Shown piece by piece: positions 16,967 through 24,016 of a DNA stretch of 40,278 nucleotides. Origin of the DNA: Clostridiales bacterium. GTDB taxonomy: Bacteria; Bacillota; Clostridia; Oscillospirales; Acutalibacteraceae. The DNA is taken from assembly GCA_012524025.1 (NCBI GenBank), contig JAAYSC010000042.1, positions 1-40,278 on the forward strand, written 5' to 3'. Each line of letters begins with the position of its first letter. The stretch's first letter is position 1. The translations under genes were made by a program, and so were the position numbers. A model generated the notes under the pieces. That model had not been told where the DNA came from. It was given only the letters and a program-made list of their open reading frames with translations, and did not search any database.

Positions 16967-17766
16967 GTATAAAATTCAAACAACGAGCGATGGATGTCGA
17001 TGTTTTCATTGACGGCAGGCATTTTACAACTTGCGTAAACGACCCTGCTTTCAAAGCCCCTTTTATGGGTCCGGTTTTTACAAGCAGTGGGCAAAGCTTT
17101 ACCAGGCCCGACTTGCACCACAAAGAACATGCTCACCAACGCAGTGTTTTTATTGGTATCGGTGACATTAATAAGTATGATTTTTGGAATGAACGCGGCA
17201 TGCCACTGGGACTTATCCGCGCCCAAAGCATCAATGTGGATGAGTCAGAGGGCAGCGTAAGTGTTAAAAGCATATGGCAGGGCAAGCGGGGCAAAAAGTT
17301 TTTGGATGAAGAGAGAATTTACAGTTTCACCAAAGTTTCGGACAAGGTGACAAGGGTGGATATTTCGCTCAAGCTTACGGCTTCATATATCGATATAAAA
17401 GTGGGAAAAACAAAAGAAGCCGGCCCCCTGGGGATCAGGGTGGCAGACGACTTGCAAGTTAAAAACGGCGGCAGTTTTGTAAATTCACACGGCGGACTTA
17501 ATGAGGATGAGTGCTGGGGCGAAACGGCCCAATGGTGCAACTACTCGGGCACTTTGGGCGGCAAAAAGGTCGGCATAGCCGCTTTTGACCACCCCGACAA
17601 TGAGCGTTACCCAACAGCTTGGCACATTCGTGACTATGGCCTCATGGCCGCAAACAACCTCTATTTCAAGGGCGGTTACAAGCTCAAAAAAGGTGAAAGT
17701 ATTCTCTACCGATTCAGCATAGTTTTTTGGGAAGATAATTTTGACCCGGCAACTTTCGAACTTTAA
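16963..17766 (+). CDS. DUF6807 (PmoA-like) family protein
   Basis: 267 aa, no signal peptide. It shows the DUF6807 pattern: HHKEHAHQRSVFIGIGDIN with several His, then YDFWNERG, a beta-rich middle, and the closing RYPTAWHIRDYGLMAANNLY. Members are often labelled 'methane oxygenase PmoA', which is misleading: they are beta-sandwich proteins found beside carbohydrate enzymes, function unknown. The clustered His could bind metal. ATGA overlap with the isomerase gene indicates coupling. A terminator lies about 60 bp downstream. Confidence 0.8.
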   Translation: MSIKFKQRAMDVDVFIDGRHFTTCVNDPAFKAPFMGPVFTSSGQSFTRPDLHHKEHAHQRSVFIGIGDINKYDFWNERGMPLGLIRAQSINVDESEGSVSVKSIWQGKRGKKFLDEERIYSFTKVSDKVTRVDISLKLTASYIDIKVGKTKEAGPLGIRVADDLQVKNGGSFVNSHGGLNEDECWGETAQWCNYSGTLGGKKVGIAAFDHPDNERYPTAWHIRDYGLMAANNLYFKGGYKLKKGESILYRFSIVFWEDNFDPATFEL

Positions 17767-17827
17767 TTTGCCGTAAAAGTTCCTTCGGTTTTAATAGGCA
17801 AACTATCTTTTTAATTTGAAAGGCGCA

Positions 17828-17859
17828 AAAACCCCCACCTCAAACGAGATGGGGGTTTT
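17828..17859. terminator. Bidirectional terminator between DUF6807 and tRNA-Val
   Basis: AAAACCCCCA...TGGGGGTTTT stem with one mismatch and AAAC loop; A and T runs on both flanks. It can end the tRNA transcript (minus) and the DUF6807 transcript (plus). Confidence 0.85.
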
Positions 17860-17863
17860 GACT

Positions 17864-17939
17864 TGGTGGACGTTAACGGACTCGAACCGCTGACCCTTCG
17901 CACGTCAAGCGAATGCTCTTCCAGCTGAGCTAAACGTCC
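17864..17939 (-). tRNA. tRNA-Val (anticodon GAC)
   Basis: A complete 76-nt cloverleaf with encoded CCA. The acceptor stem is GGACGTT/AACGTCC with discriminator A. The D-arm is GCTC...GAGC. The anticodon stem TTCGC/GCGAA encloses loop TTGACGT with anticodon GAC, which reads valine codons GUC and GUU. The T-arm loop is TTCGAGT closed by AGCGG/CCGTT. A promoter lies upstream and a terminator downstream, so it is transcribed alone. Confidence 0.95.
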
Positions 17940-17958
17940 CCTTCAGGGATCGAGAGTC

Positions 17959-17987
17959 ATTATAAACGACCGGCTTACAAAAATCAA
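17959..17987 (-). promoter_or_regulatory. Promoter of tRNA-Val
   Basis: On the minus strand TTGATT (17987-17982), 17-bp spacer, TATAAT (17964-17959). The transcript would start about 12 nt before the mature tRNA 5' end. Confidence 0.75.
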
Positions 17988-18041
17988 GAGTAAAGGCTTA
18001 AAAATACTTTTGTCGCTGTAGCACTGCACGCTCGATAAGCT

Positions 18042-18057
18042 CAAAAATCGATTTTTG
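18042..18057. promoter_or_regulatory. 16-bp perfect palindrome abutting the aspS -35 box
   Basis: CAAAAATCGATTTTTG is a perfect palindrome ending one base before the TTGACA of the aspS promoter, in the space between the divergent tRNA-Val and aspS promoters. Possible operator. Confidence 0.4.
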
Positions 18058-18086
18058 TTGACAGGCCGCCGCCTATCGTTTATAAT
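18058..18086 (+). promoter_or_regulatory. Consensus promoter of aspS
   Basis: TTGACA (18058-18063), exactly 17 bp, TATAAT (18081-18086): a perfect sigma-A consensus. Transcription should start near 18093, at the base of the T-box stem I. Confidence 0.85.
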
Positions 18087-18091
18087 TGCCG

Positions 18092-18299
18092 CGGAGACTT
18101 CACTTTATTGGAAATTTCAACAGGAAGCTGCGTCAGCGACTGAAAGCGCGGTGTGAAAGAGTAGTAAGTTGAGGAACACTCCGATTTAATAACCGGAAAA
18201 TATTATTAAAGTGGGCGCTTGGGCGCCAAAGCGGGTGGCACCGCGGGCTGATTTAAAGGCTCGTCCCGGGAATTATTTTATAATTTCCGGGGCTTTTTT
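18092..18299 (+). promoter_or_regulatory. T-box leader of aspS (tRNA-responsive antitermination)
   Basis: The T-box core AAGCGGGTGGCACCGCGG (18229-18246) is unmistakable and the downstream CGTCCCGGG competes for it. The terminator is a 12-bp stem (18265-18276 with 18280-18291) followed by TTTTTT (18294-18299). Stem I is closed by CGGAG (18092-18096) and CTCCG (18179-18183). The base of the 3' arm reads GAGGAACA, giving AAC (Asn, 18175-18177) followed by a purine as the best specifier candidate, rather than an Asp codon. Two further hairpins (AATAA..TTATT; GGCGC..GCGCC) precede the T-box. The 5' AGUA of the usual S-turn is not in its normal place, so the stem I model is tentative. Confidence 0.88.
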
Positions 18300-18316
18300 A
18301 TTTTTGGAGGCAGAAA

Positions 18317-20044
18317 ATGTTAAGAACACACAAATGCAATGATTTAAGGCAAGAGCACATAGGCCAAAAAGTCACCTTGGCCGGCTGGGTGGACACCGTG
18401 CGTGACCACGGGAGCGTTAAGTTTTTGGACTTAAGGGACCAAAGCGGCGTAACCCAGGTGGTTTTTCACGACGATTCCATGCTGGAAGGCCTGCACAAAG
18501 AAAGCGTTATTTCCGCCACAGGCATGGTGCGCGAACGCGACGACGAAACCGTTAACGAAAAGCTTGACACGGGTAAGGTGGAACTTCATGTTGAAAGCAT
18601 TGAAGTTTTGGGCAAGAGCCCCAATGCCCTGCCTTTCGAAATACGCGACTCTCTTAATGTGCGTGAAGATGTAAGGCTCAAATATCGTTTCTTGGATTTA
18701 AGAAACCCGGCTGTCCATAAAAACATTGTCTTGCGCACCAAGGTAATAGACTTTTTGCGCGAAAAAATGCGAGAGCTGGATTTTTTGGAAATACAAACCC
18801 CTATCCTGACCGCTTCTTCACCCGAAGGTGCACGCGATTACTTGGTGCCCAGCCGCAAACATAAGGGCAAGTTTTTCGCCCTGCCCCAAGCCCCTCAACA
18901 GTTTAAGCAAATGCTCATGGCATCGGGTTTTGACCGTTACTTTCAAATTGCCCCCTGCTTTCGCGACGAAGACGCCAGGGGTGACCGTTCACCCGGTGAG
19001 TTTTATCAGCTTGACTTTGAGATGGCCTTTGCCGACCAAGAGGATGTTTTGCAAGTCGGTGAAAAGGTGCTTTATGAAACCTTTAAAAAGTTTTCCGACA
19101 AAAAAGTTTCACCCGCCCCCTTTAAGCGCCTGACTTTTGCGGAGTCCATGCTTAAATACGGAACCGACAAGCCCGATTTGAGAAATCCCTTAATTATACA
19201 TGACTTAACCGGCTTTTTTGCTAATGTAGACTTCCCACTTTTCAAGGGTAAGCCTGTGCGTGGTATTGTGGCAGATTGCCAAGGCCGCTCTCGCAAATTT
19301 TTTGAAGATTCTCTCAAATTTGCCGAAAGTATAGGCATGAAGGGGCTGGGCTATTTGACCTGGCTTGAAGGCAGCTTTAAGGGCCCCATTGAAAAGTTTT
19401 TATCCGACGAGCAGAAGGCGGAGCTTGTTGAGACTTGCACCATAGGCGAAGGTGAGACCCTCTTTTTCATCTGCGACAGAAAAGAAATTGTGGACGGATT
19501 GTCCGGCCAAATTCGAAACTATCTGGGCAAAGAGCTTGAGCTTACCGATCTAAACGCTTTTGAGTTTTGCTACATTGTCGACTTCCCCATGTATGAAAGA
19601 AACCCGGACACCAAAAAGATTGAATTCACCCACAACCCCTTTTCCATGCCCCAAGGCGGGCTCCAAGCTCTTTTGGAAAAGGATCCGCTTGAAATCATGG
19701 CCTATCAATACGACATTGTTTGCAACGGTGTGGAACTATCTTCAGGCGCTGTCCGCAACCACTCACCCGAAATTATGCGAAAAGCTTTTGAAATTGCAGG
19801 TTATTCCGAAGAGGATCTCAAAGATAAGTTCGGTGCCCTTTACACAGCCTTCCAATACGGAGCCCCACCCCATGCAGGTATGGCGCCGGGCATTGACCGC
19901 ATTATAATGCTCTTGGCAGGGCAAGAGTCCATCAGGGAAGTTATAGCCTACCCCTTAAACGGCAACGCACAAGACCTTTTGATGGGGGCTCCCGGCGAAG
20001 TTACGGAGCAACAGTTGAGGGAGGCCAACATAAAAATTCGTTAA
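18317..20044 (+). CDS. aspS: Aspartyl-tRNA synthetase (bacterial type, probably non-discriminating)
   Basis: Class II aminoacyl-tRNA synthetase, 575 aa, dimeric in the family, cytoplasmic. N-terminal anticodon-binding OB fold (1-~105), class II core with motif 2 CFRDEDARGDRSPGEFYQLD, the bacterial GAD insertion (~280-420), and motif 3 GMAPGIDRIIMLLAG. The residue after RD in VRDHGSV is His31. In well studied bacterial enzymes Leu at this place goes with strict tRNA-Asp specificity and His with charging of both tRNA-Asp and tRNA-Asn (from memory). The T-box leader may read Asn, which agrees. Mischarged Asp-tRNA-Asn would then need GatCAB, which is not in this window. ATG follows TTTGGAGG. Confidence 0.95.
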   Translation: MLRTHKCNDLRQEHIGQKVTLAGWVDTVRDHGSVKFLDLRDQSGVTQVVFHDDSMLEGLHKESVISATGMVRERDDETVNEKLDTGKVELHVESIEVLGKSPNALPFEIRDSLNVREDVRLKYRFLDLRNPAVHKNIVLRTKVIDFLREKMRELDFLEIQTPILTASSPEGARDYLVPSRKHKGKFFALPQAPQQFKQMLMASGFDRYFQIAPCFRDEDARGDRSPGEFYQLDFEMAFADQEDVLQVGEKVLYETFKKFSDKKVSPAPFKRLTFAESMLKYGTDKPDLRNPLIIHDLTGFFANVDFPLFKGKPVRGIVADCQGRSRKFFEDSLKFAESIGMKGLGYLTWLEGSFKGPIEKFLSDEQKAELVETCTIGEGETLFFICDRKEIVDGLSGQIRNYLGKELELTDLNAFEFCYIVDFPMYERNPDTKKIEFTHNPFSMPQGGLQALLEKDPLEIMAYQYDIVCNGVELSSGAVRNHSPEIMRKAFEIAGYSEEDLKDKFGALYTAFQYGAPPHAGMAPGIDRIIMLLAGQESIREVIAYPLNGNAQDLLMGAPGEVTEQQLREANIKIR

Positions 20045-20063
20045 GAACAAGATAATCTAAAAA

Positions 20064-20107
20064 GTTAAAGAGGCAGCCGCTCGGCCGCCTCTTTAGCTTT
20101 TTTTCAA
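20064..20107. terminator. Bidirectional terminator after aspS
   Basis: TAAAGAGGC (20066-20074) pairs with GCCTCTTTA (20087-20095), with an inner GCC/GGC helix, then CTTTTTTT on the plus strand and an A-rich 5' flank. It also serves the convergent MBL-fold gene. Confidence 0.88.
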
Positions 20108-20113
20108 TTTAAA

Positions 20114-20935
20114 TCAAATTTTAATCACTCTGCCGGCGGCGGCGTAGTCCAGCTTTCCGCCCATTATTGTTTTAAGCTTGCCATAGGCTTCAAGCCCCGT
20201 GCAATGGCCTGTGTAAAATTGTGCCCCGCTTCGCTTTAAGAAAAGGCCTATTTCTTCGATTAACTTATCCTTTACCTGTCCGCCGGAGCGGCTGGACAAA
20301 TGGAAACCGCCAATAACAAAGTCAGGATAGTTTGAATATTTAGCATGGTAGCTTTTAAGAATAGCTACTATGCCCTTGTGGGCACAGCCGGTTATCAAAA
20401 GGCTTTTACCACCCACTCTGACTATGAGGCTTTGCTCATGGGCAAAATCATCACTGACCCGTGTCGCCCCTTCTTTTTTAAAGAGCCCCGCATTAGCCTT
20501 GGCAATAAAATCACTGCCTTCTACCGCTGACAAAACCTCAAAAATTTCACCGAATTTAAGCCCGTCAACACTTTCTTTTATACGCTTGTTTGCCTTTAGA
20601 TTTTTATCTAAACCTATGTATTCATAGTCTCCACCCTCACGCAGGGCATAGTAATCACCAAAGGCCTTGGCTGAAAGGTAGGCTTTAGCCTTTTTATTAA
20701 CCTCTAAAAAGGCTTTTATGCCGCCCCCGTGGTCATAGTGGCTGTGGGATAAAAAGAGAAAGTCCACATCGGCTATATCCAGGTCTAATCTTTTGGCATT
20801 TTCCAAAAAAAGCGGCCCGGCCCCCGTATCAAACAAAAGTTTTTGCCCTTCTGCTTCAAGGTGAATGCTCAAGCCGTGTTCACAGGCAAAGTCTTTTGAA
20901 TAGGCGGTGTTTTCACTTAATATATTTAATACCAC
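20114..20935 (-). CDS. MBL-fold metallohydrolase (dihydropterin phosphate synthase-like subgroup)
   Basis: Metallo-beta-lactamase fold, 273 aa, starting with GTG (20935) after GGGGGTGA. The metal site HxHxDH is present as LSHSHYDHGGG; further ligand His residues lie in TGCAHKG, GGFHL and TGHCTG. Layout matches the group annotated as 7,8-dihydropterin-6-yl-methyl-4-(ribofuranosyl)aminobenzene 5'-phosphate synthase-like proteins, whose true activity in Firmicutes is unknown. It starts 4 bp after the stop of the ferredoxin-ATPase gene and closes the six-gene leftward operon. Confidence 0.85.
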   Translation of the reverse strand: MVLNILSENTAYSKDFACEHGLSIHLEAEGQKLLFDTGAGPLFLENAKRLDLDIADVDFLFLSHSHYDHGGGIKAFLEVNKKAKAYLSAKAFGDYYALREGGDYEYIGLDKNLKANKRIKESVDGLKFGEIFEVLSAVEGSDFIAKANAGLFKKEGATRVSDDFAHEQSLIVRVGGKSLLITGCAHKGIVAILKSYHAKYSNYPDFVIGGFHLSSRSGGQVKDKLIEEIGLFLKRSGAQFYTGHCTGLEAYGKLKTIMGGKLDYAAAGRVIKI

Positions 20936-20939
20936 GCTG

Positions 20940-21806
20940 TCACCCCCGGGGGAAAAGCAAGTTCATTGTGTTTTCATAAACCTCTTTAGCCGCTCTGCCG
21001 GCCTCACAGTCAATATCCGCAATGGTTTTGCCTTGGTTTACGGCTTCTATGGCTTCAACATCATAGGGTAGCTTGCCTACAAATTCCAACTTGTTTTCCT
21101 TGCAGTAACTTTTAATTTTCTCGCTTATCTCAAGGTTGGTATCGTATTTGTTGACACAAACCAAGCAAGGTAAGCCAAAGCCCGCTGCGGTTTTTATAAT
21201 CCGATCCATATCGCTTATACCGGACAGGGATGGTTCCGTCACAATCAGGACCATATCAACCCCGCTCAAGGAAGCTATTACGGGGCAGCCTATGCCGGGT
21301 GACCCGTCAATGATAGCAAGGTCTGCCCGTGCAGCCGCCTTCATTTGGCTTTTAACACGGCTGACCAAAAGCCCCGAAGTCCCCCGACCCATTTTTAGTT
21401 TGGCGGTTGAGAAAACCCTTTCTTTTTGGTCCCAAAGCATGAGGTTTCCGGATACACTTTCCTGCATCTCCACGGCATCGAAAGGGCAGACCAAGGCACA
21501 AACCCCACAGCCTTCACAGGCATATGTGTCAATCTTATAGGCCTCCCCTTTTTCAATTGCGCCAAACCTACAGTGTTGCCGGCAAAGGTCACAAGCCGTG
21601 CAAAGGTTCGGGTCAATGTTCGCCACGGGCAAGCCATAATAATCGGACTCAAGCGGTTCATAGTCAAAATTTGTTATCAAGTGGAGGTTGGGCGCGTCAA
21701 CATCACAATCAGCCATGGCCTTGGCTTGAGAAAACTTTATAAAAGCACCGGCTAAAGTAGTTTTGCCCGTGCCGCCCTTACCGCTCAATATCAGCAGTTG
21801 CTTCAT
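20940..21806 (-). CDS. MinD/Mrp-type ATPase with inserted 2[4Fe-4S] ferredoxin domain (copy 1)
   Basis: P-loop ATPase of the MinD/ParA superfamily with a ferredoxin insertion, 288 aa. The deviant Walker A is LSGKGGTGKTTLA (residues ~7-19). The ferredoxin domain (~65-115) has CTACDLCRQHC and CEGCGVCALVC, eight Cys for two clusters. Walker B-like IIDGSPGIGCPV follows. Such ATPases occur in pairs in anaerobes and are expected to carry or insert Fe-S or other metal clusters. The ATG overlaps the stop of copy 2 by 4 nt, so both are made together and may form a heterodimer. Confidence 0.9.
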   Translation of the reverse strand: MKQLLILSGKGGTGKTTLAGAFIKFSQAKAMADCDVDAPNLHLITNFDYEPLESDYYGLPVANIDPNLCTACDLCRQHCRFGAIEKGEAYKIDTYACEGCGVCALVCPFDAVEMQESVSGNLMLWDQKERVFSTAKLKMGRGTSGLLVSRVKSQMKAAARADLAIIDGSPGIGCPVIASLSGVDMVLIVTEPSLSGISDMDRIIKTAAGFGLPCLVCVNKYDTNLEISEKIKSYCKENKLEFVGKLPYDVEAIEAVNQGKTIADIDCEAGRAAKEVYENTMNLLFPRG

Positions 21807-22648
21807 TTTGTCGCTTCCTCCTTGATTTTTTCGAAGAGATCGGAAAACAGTTCCTTAAAATGCGGGCTTTCCTCCACGGCAATTTTTGCATTGGAGTTCA
21901 AAAGCCCCAATTGCGTGTCAAAAGGAATGGAGCCTAAAATTTTAATTTTGTTTTCATGGCAAAAATCTTCGGATGGGTTGGGGCTGCCGCGTCGGCACTT
22001 ATTGAGCACAACCCCCATGGGTTTGTCAAAAAGTTTTACCAGCTCATAAACCATGCTCAAATTATGGGCACCGAAAATGGTGGGTTCGGCAACCAAAACG
22101 CAAAAGTCCGCATCTTGAATACTTTCCATGACGATACAGGCGCTTCCCGGTGGGCAGTCAATAAAGGTCAAGGCATCGTCATTTTCACGGCCTATAGACA
22201 AAAGTTCCGTAATCAAGGGCACCCCCGAAGCTTCACCCACATTCATGAAGCCGGAGTGAATGTCTACCGAACCCCAAGACCCGCTGACAATTTTACCGAT
22301 AGGCTTGTCTTTTTCGCTAAAAGCCTTCTGCGGGCAAAGCAAAACACAGCCCCCGCAAGAATGGCAGATATCTTCAAAGACCACCAGTCTTTCTTTTACA
22401 TAGGCTAAAGCGTTAAAGGCACAAAAATCAACACATTTTCTGCAACCGTCGCAAAGTTCATTGTCTACTTGAGGTATTTTTACAAAAACCTCTTTTTCCT
22501 TTGGATTTTTAGGTTTTAAAAAAAGGTGACCGTTGGGCTCTTCAACATCGCAATCAAGGTAAAGAGCATCGTGCCCCAGAGCAGCCAGGTTGACTGCTAT
22601 CAGGGTTTTACCGGTACCGCCCTTGCCGCTTAAAACAGCAATTTTCAT
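21803..22648 (-). CDS. MinD/Mrp-type ATPase with inserted 2[4Fe-4S] ferredoxin domain (copy 2)
   Basis: Paralogue of the next gene downstream, 281 aa. Walker A LSGKGGTGKTLIA, ferredoxin motifs CDGCRKCVDFC and CHSCGGCVLLC (~64-110), and Walker B FIDCPPGSACIV. The pair matches the orp-type ATPases of sulfate reducers, which flank the NifX-like orange protein gene. It begins 2 bp after the stop of the NifX-like gene. The two copies differ most in the C-terminal third, suggesting distinct partners. Confidence 0.9.
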   Translation of the reverse strand: MKIAVLSGKGGTGKTLIAVNLAALGHDALYLDCDVEEPNGHLFLKPKNPKEKEVFVKIPQVDNELCDGCRKCVDFCAFNALAYVKERLVVFEDICHSCGGCVLLCPQKAFSEKDKPIGKIVSGSWGSVDIHSGFMNVGEASGVPLITELLSIGRENDDALTFIDCPPGSACIVMESIQDADFCVLVAEPTIFGAHNLSMVYELVKLFDKPMGVVLNKCRRGSPNPSEDFCHENKIKILGSIPFDTQLGLLNSNAKIAVEESPHFKELFSDLFEKIKEEATK

Positions 22649-22650
22649 TT

Positions 22651-23016
22651 TTAGCCCCCGTGACCGTGAAAGCCTGCGTGGAATTGATCCAACAAACTCA
22701 ATTTGCCGGCTGCAAAGTCTTCAATGTTATCCTTGAGCGACTTATCATTGCTCTTGTATATTTCCACACCTGAATTTTTTAAGACATCCGCCGCGTTTTG
22801 GCCCAAGCGTGGGCTTAAAGCCACTTTTGCGCCGGAATCAACCACCAATTGCGCAGCCTTTATCCCTGCACCGCCGGCTGCTTGAGCTGCCGTGTTTTCA
22901 ATAAAGGTGTTTTCACCCGATTGGGTATCATGGATTAAATAATAGGGCGCGCGACCAAAAGATGCGCTAACCTCGGTATTGATATCCTTCTCATTTGCCG
23001 GTATTGCTATTTTCAT
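22651..23016 (-). CDS. NifX/NifB-type (dinitrogenase iron-molybdenum cofactor) domain protein, orange-protein-like
   Basis: Small protein of 121 aa made of one Nitro_FeMo-Co domain (RNase H-like fold that holds metal-sulfur clusters). Seen: MKIAIPANEKDINTEVSASF, then FGRAPYYLIHD, a central AAGGAGIKAAQLVV and VALSPRLGQNAADVL. There is no Cys at all; the C-terminus ends in HAGFHGHGG, a potential metal-binding tail. In Desulfovibrio the homologous orange protein binds a Mo-Cu sulfide cluster; whether this one does is unknown. ATG follows CGGAGGA. No nif genes are present, so nitrogenase assembly is unlikely. Confidence 0.85.
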   Translation of the reverse strand: MKIAIPANEKDINTEVSASFGRAPYYLIHDTQSGENTFIENTAAQAAGGAGIKAAQLVVDSGAKVALSPRLGQNAADVLKNSGVEIYKSNDKSLKDNIEDFAAGKLSLLDQFHAGFHGHGG

Positions 23017-23033
23017 GATAATCCTCCGTTCTT

Positions 23034-23486
23034 TTACTTGCCGCGGCCTTGGCCGCGACCTTCTTGCCTACCTTGACCTTGGCCACGCCCTCGGCCGGCT
23101 TGCTGCCTACCTCGACCGCCGCCGGGGCGATGGGCTCTGCCTCGTGTTCCTTCTTGCCTTGGGCAACCCCTGCCACAGGCGATTTCATCACCGTCACAAA
23201 GGCGGTATTCACCGCCGCCGATCAAGAGTGCCTTACCGTTAACCAAAGAATCCGCCAGCTTACGCCTGGCTTCAATATAAATCCCCTGGACGGTGGTTCG
23301 GGCCACATTCATCCTTTGGGCGCATTCTTCTTGGTTTAGGCCTTCAAGATCAATGAGCCTGATAGCTTCATATTCATCAATTGTCATATTAACAGCATCC
23401 CCCAGGTTTAAATCCAAACCAAGGGGGCCAAATCTATCGTTGCCGGGCAAGTCACATACCCTGCGCCATTTAACGGGCCTTGCCAA
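23034..23486 (-). CDS. DUF134 family predicted DNA-binding protein
   Basis: About 150 aa. A TTG start at 23486 gives MARPVKWRRVCDLPG, which matches the canonical beginning of DUF134 proteins; a GTG 12 nt upstream is the alternative. A helix-turn-helix follows: MTIDEYEAIRLIDLEGLNQE and CAQRMNVARTTVQGIYIEAR, similar to sigma-70 region 4. The tail after CDGDEIACGRGC is a Gly/Arg/Gln low-complexity stretch, common in the family. It may regulate its own operon through the paired palindromes upstream of the DUF5320 gene; that is inference. Confidence 0.85.
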   Translation of the reverse strand: MARPVKWRRVCDLPGNDRFGPLGLDLNLGDAVNMTIDEYEAIRLIDLEGLNQEECAQRMNVARTTVQGIYIEARRKLADSLVNGKALLIGGGEYRLCDGDEIACGRGCPRQEGTRGRAHRPGGGRGRQQAGRGRGQGQGRQEGRGQGRGK

Positions 23487-23517
23487 ATTAAAACGCACCC
23501 CTTCCCAAGCTAAAACA

Positions 23518-23535
23518 GCCGGAGCGTCCTCCGGC
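23518..23535 (-). terminator. Hairpin between the DUF5320 and DUF134 genes (attenuator)
   Basis: GCCGGAG/CTCCGGC with a 4-nt loop, followed on the minus strand by TGTTTT. A 7-bp GC-rich stem with a short T-run: likely partial termination or a stabiliser within the operon. Confidence 0.55.
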
Positions 23536-23548
23536 CATTTTGCCCCTT

Positions 23549-23860
23549 TTAAATGTTTTCAAGCTCATCATCAAGTGCTTTAAGACGATTTTCCAAAGCT
23601 GCTTTTTCTTGTTTGAGCAGCTCTTTAGTCTCTTCTTCGCTTAAAGCGCCTCCAAAAGGGAGAGCTCTTCCAAAACCCCTACCGGGGCCACGCCCTCTGC
23701 CAAAGCCTCGCCTGCAAGCCAAACCAAGGCCTACCAAGCCAAGGCCCAAGCCTGCGCCGTAACCAAAAGCTCTGCCGGTTTTACCTTCTGCGCATGGCCC
23801 GGCACCTCTACCCGTCAATGGGCCGGCACCCCTGGGGCCTGTTCCGTCACCTCTGGGCAT
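23549..23860 (-). CDS. DUF5320 family small glycine/arginine-rich protein
   Basis: 103 aa from ATG 23860, preceded by GGAGGTGAATA; the longer frame has no ribosome site. The start MPRGDGTGPRGAGPLTGRGA is the DUF5320 signature. A Gly-rich middle with a short hydrophobic stretch (~35-50) and GRGRGPGRGFGR follows, then a charged coiled coil (SEEETKELLKQEKAALENRL) at residues ~75-103. Function is unknown; the family nearly always accompanies DUF134 and NifX-like genes in anaerobes. First gene of the six-gene operon. Confidence 0.85.
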   Translation of the reverse strand: MPRGDGTGPRGAGPLTGRGAGPCAEGKTGRAFGYGAGLGLGLVGLGLACRRGFGRGRGPGRGFGRALPFGGALSEEETKELLKQEKAALENRLKALDDELENI

Positions 23861-23888
23861 ATTATTCACCTCCAACAAACAAATACTT

Positions 23889-23938
23889 GACATATGTCTC
23901 TTGTATTCTCATTATACACCATTTCTGACATATGTCAA
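23889..23938 (-). promoter_or_regulatory. Promoter with twin palindromic operators for the DUF5320-NifX-ATPase operon
   Basis: On the minus strand TTGACA (23938-23933), 16-bp spacer, TATAAT (23916-23911). The palindrome TGACATATGTCA (23926-23937) covers the -35 box, and a second GACATATGTC (23889-23898) lies just after the start of transcription; their centres are about 38 bp apart. Two identical sites bracketing a promoter is a typical repressor arrangement. Confidence 0.75.
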
Positions 23939-24016
23939 TAACTCTTGCGTTTTTTTATTTTGCTCTTTATAAAAGCTGTGGTATTATATATGATGTATAA
24001 GAGTGGAGGGATGGGT

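Noticed and set aside
16963-17766. Methane monooxygenase subunit, as the family name suggests
   Set aside because: The label derives from old annotation; this is a soluble DUF6807 protein in a sugar operon with no pmo genes.
20940-22648. Paired ATPases as a chromosome or plasmid partition (ParA/MinD) system
   Set aside because: Both contain eight-Cys ferredoxin insertions and sit with a NifX-like gene; there is no parB, minC or centromere-like repeat.
22651-23016. Nitrogenase cofactor assembly gene (nifX)
   Set aside because: No nifH, nifD, nifK, nifB or nifE in the window, and the DUF134/ATPase context fits the orange-protein type set.
22991-23212. Ala/Lys/Val-rich frame MNTAFVTVMKSPVAGV overlapping the DUF134 tail
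   Set aside because: Low-complexity DNA gives open frames in several directions. The DUF134 frame continues a conserved domain and is the real one.
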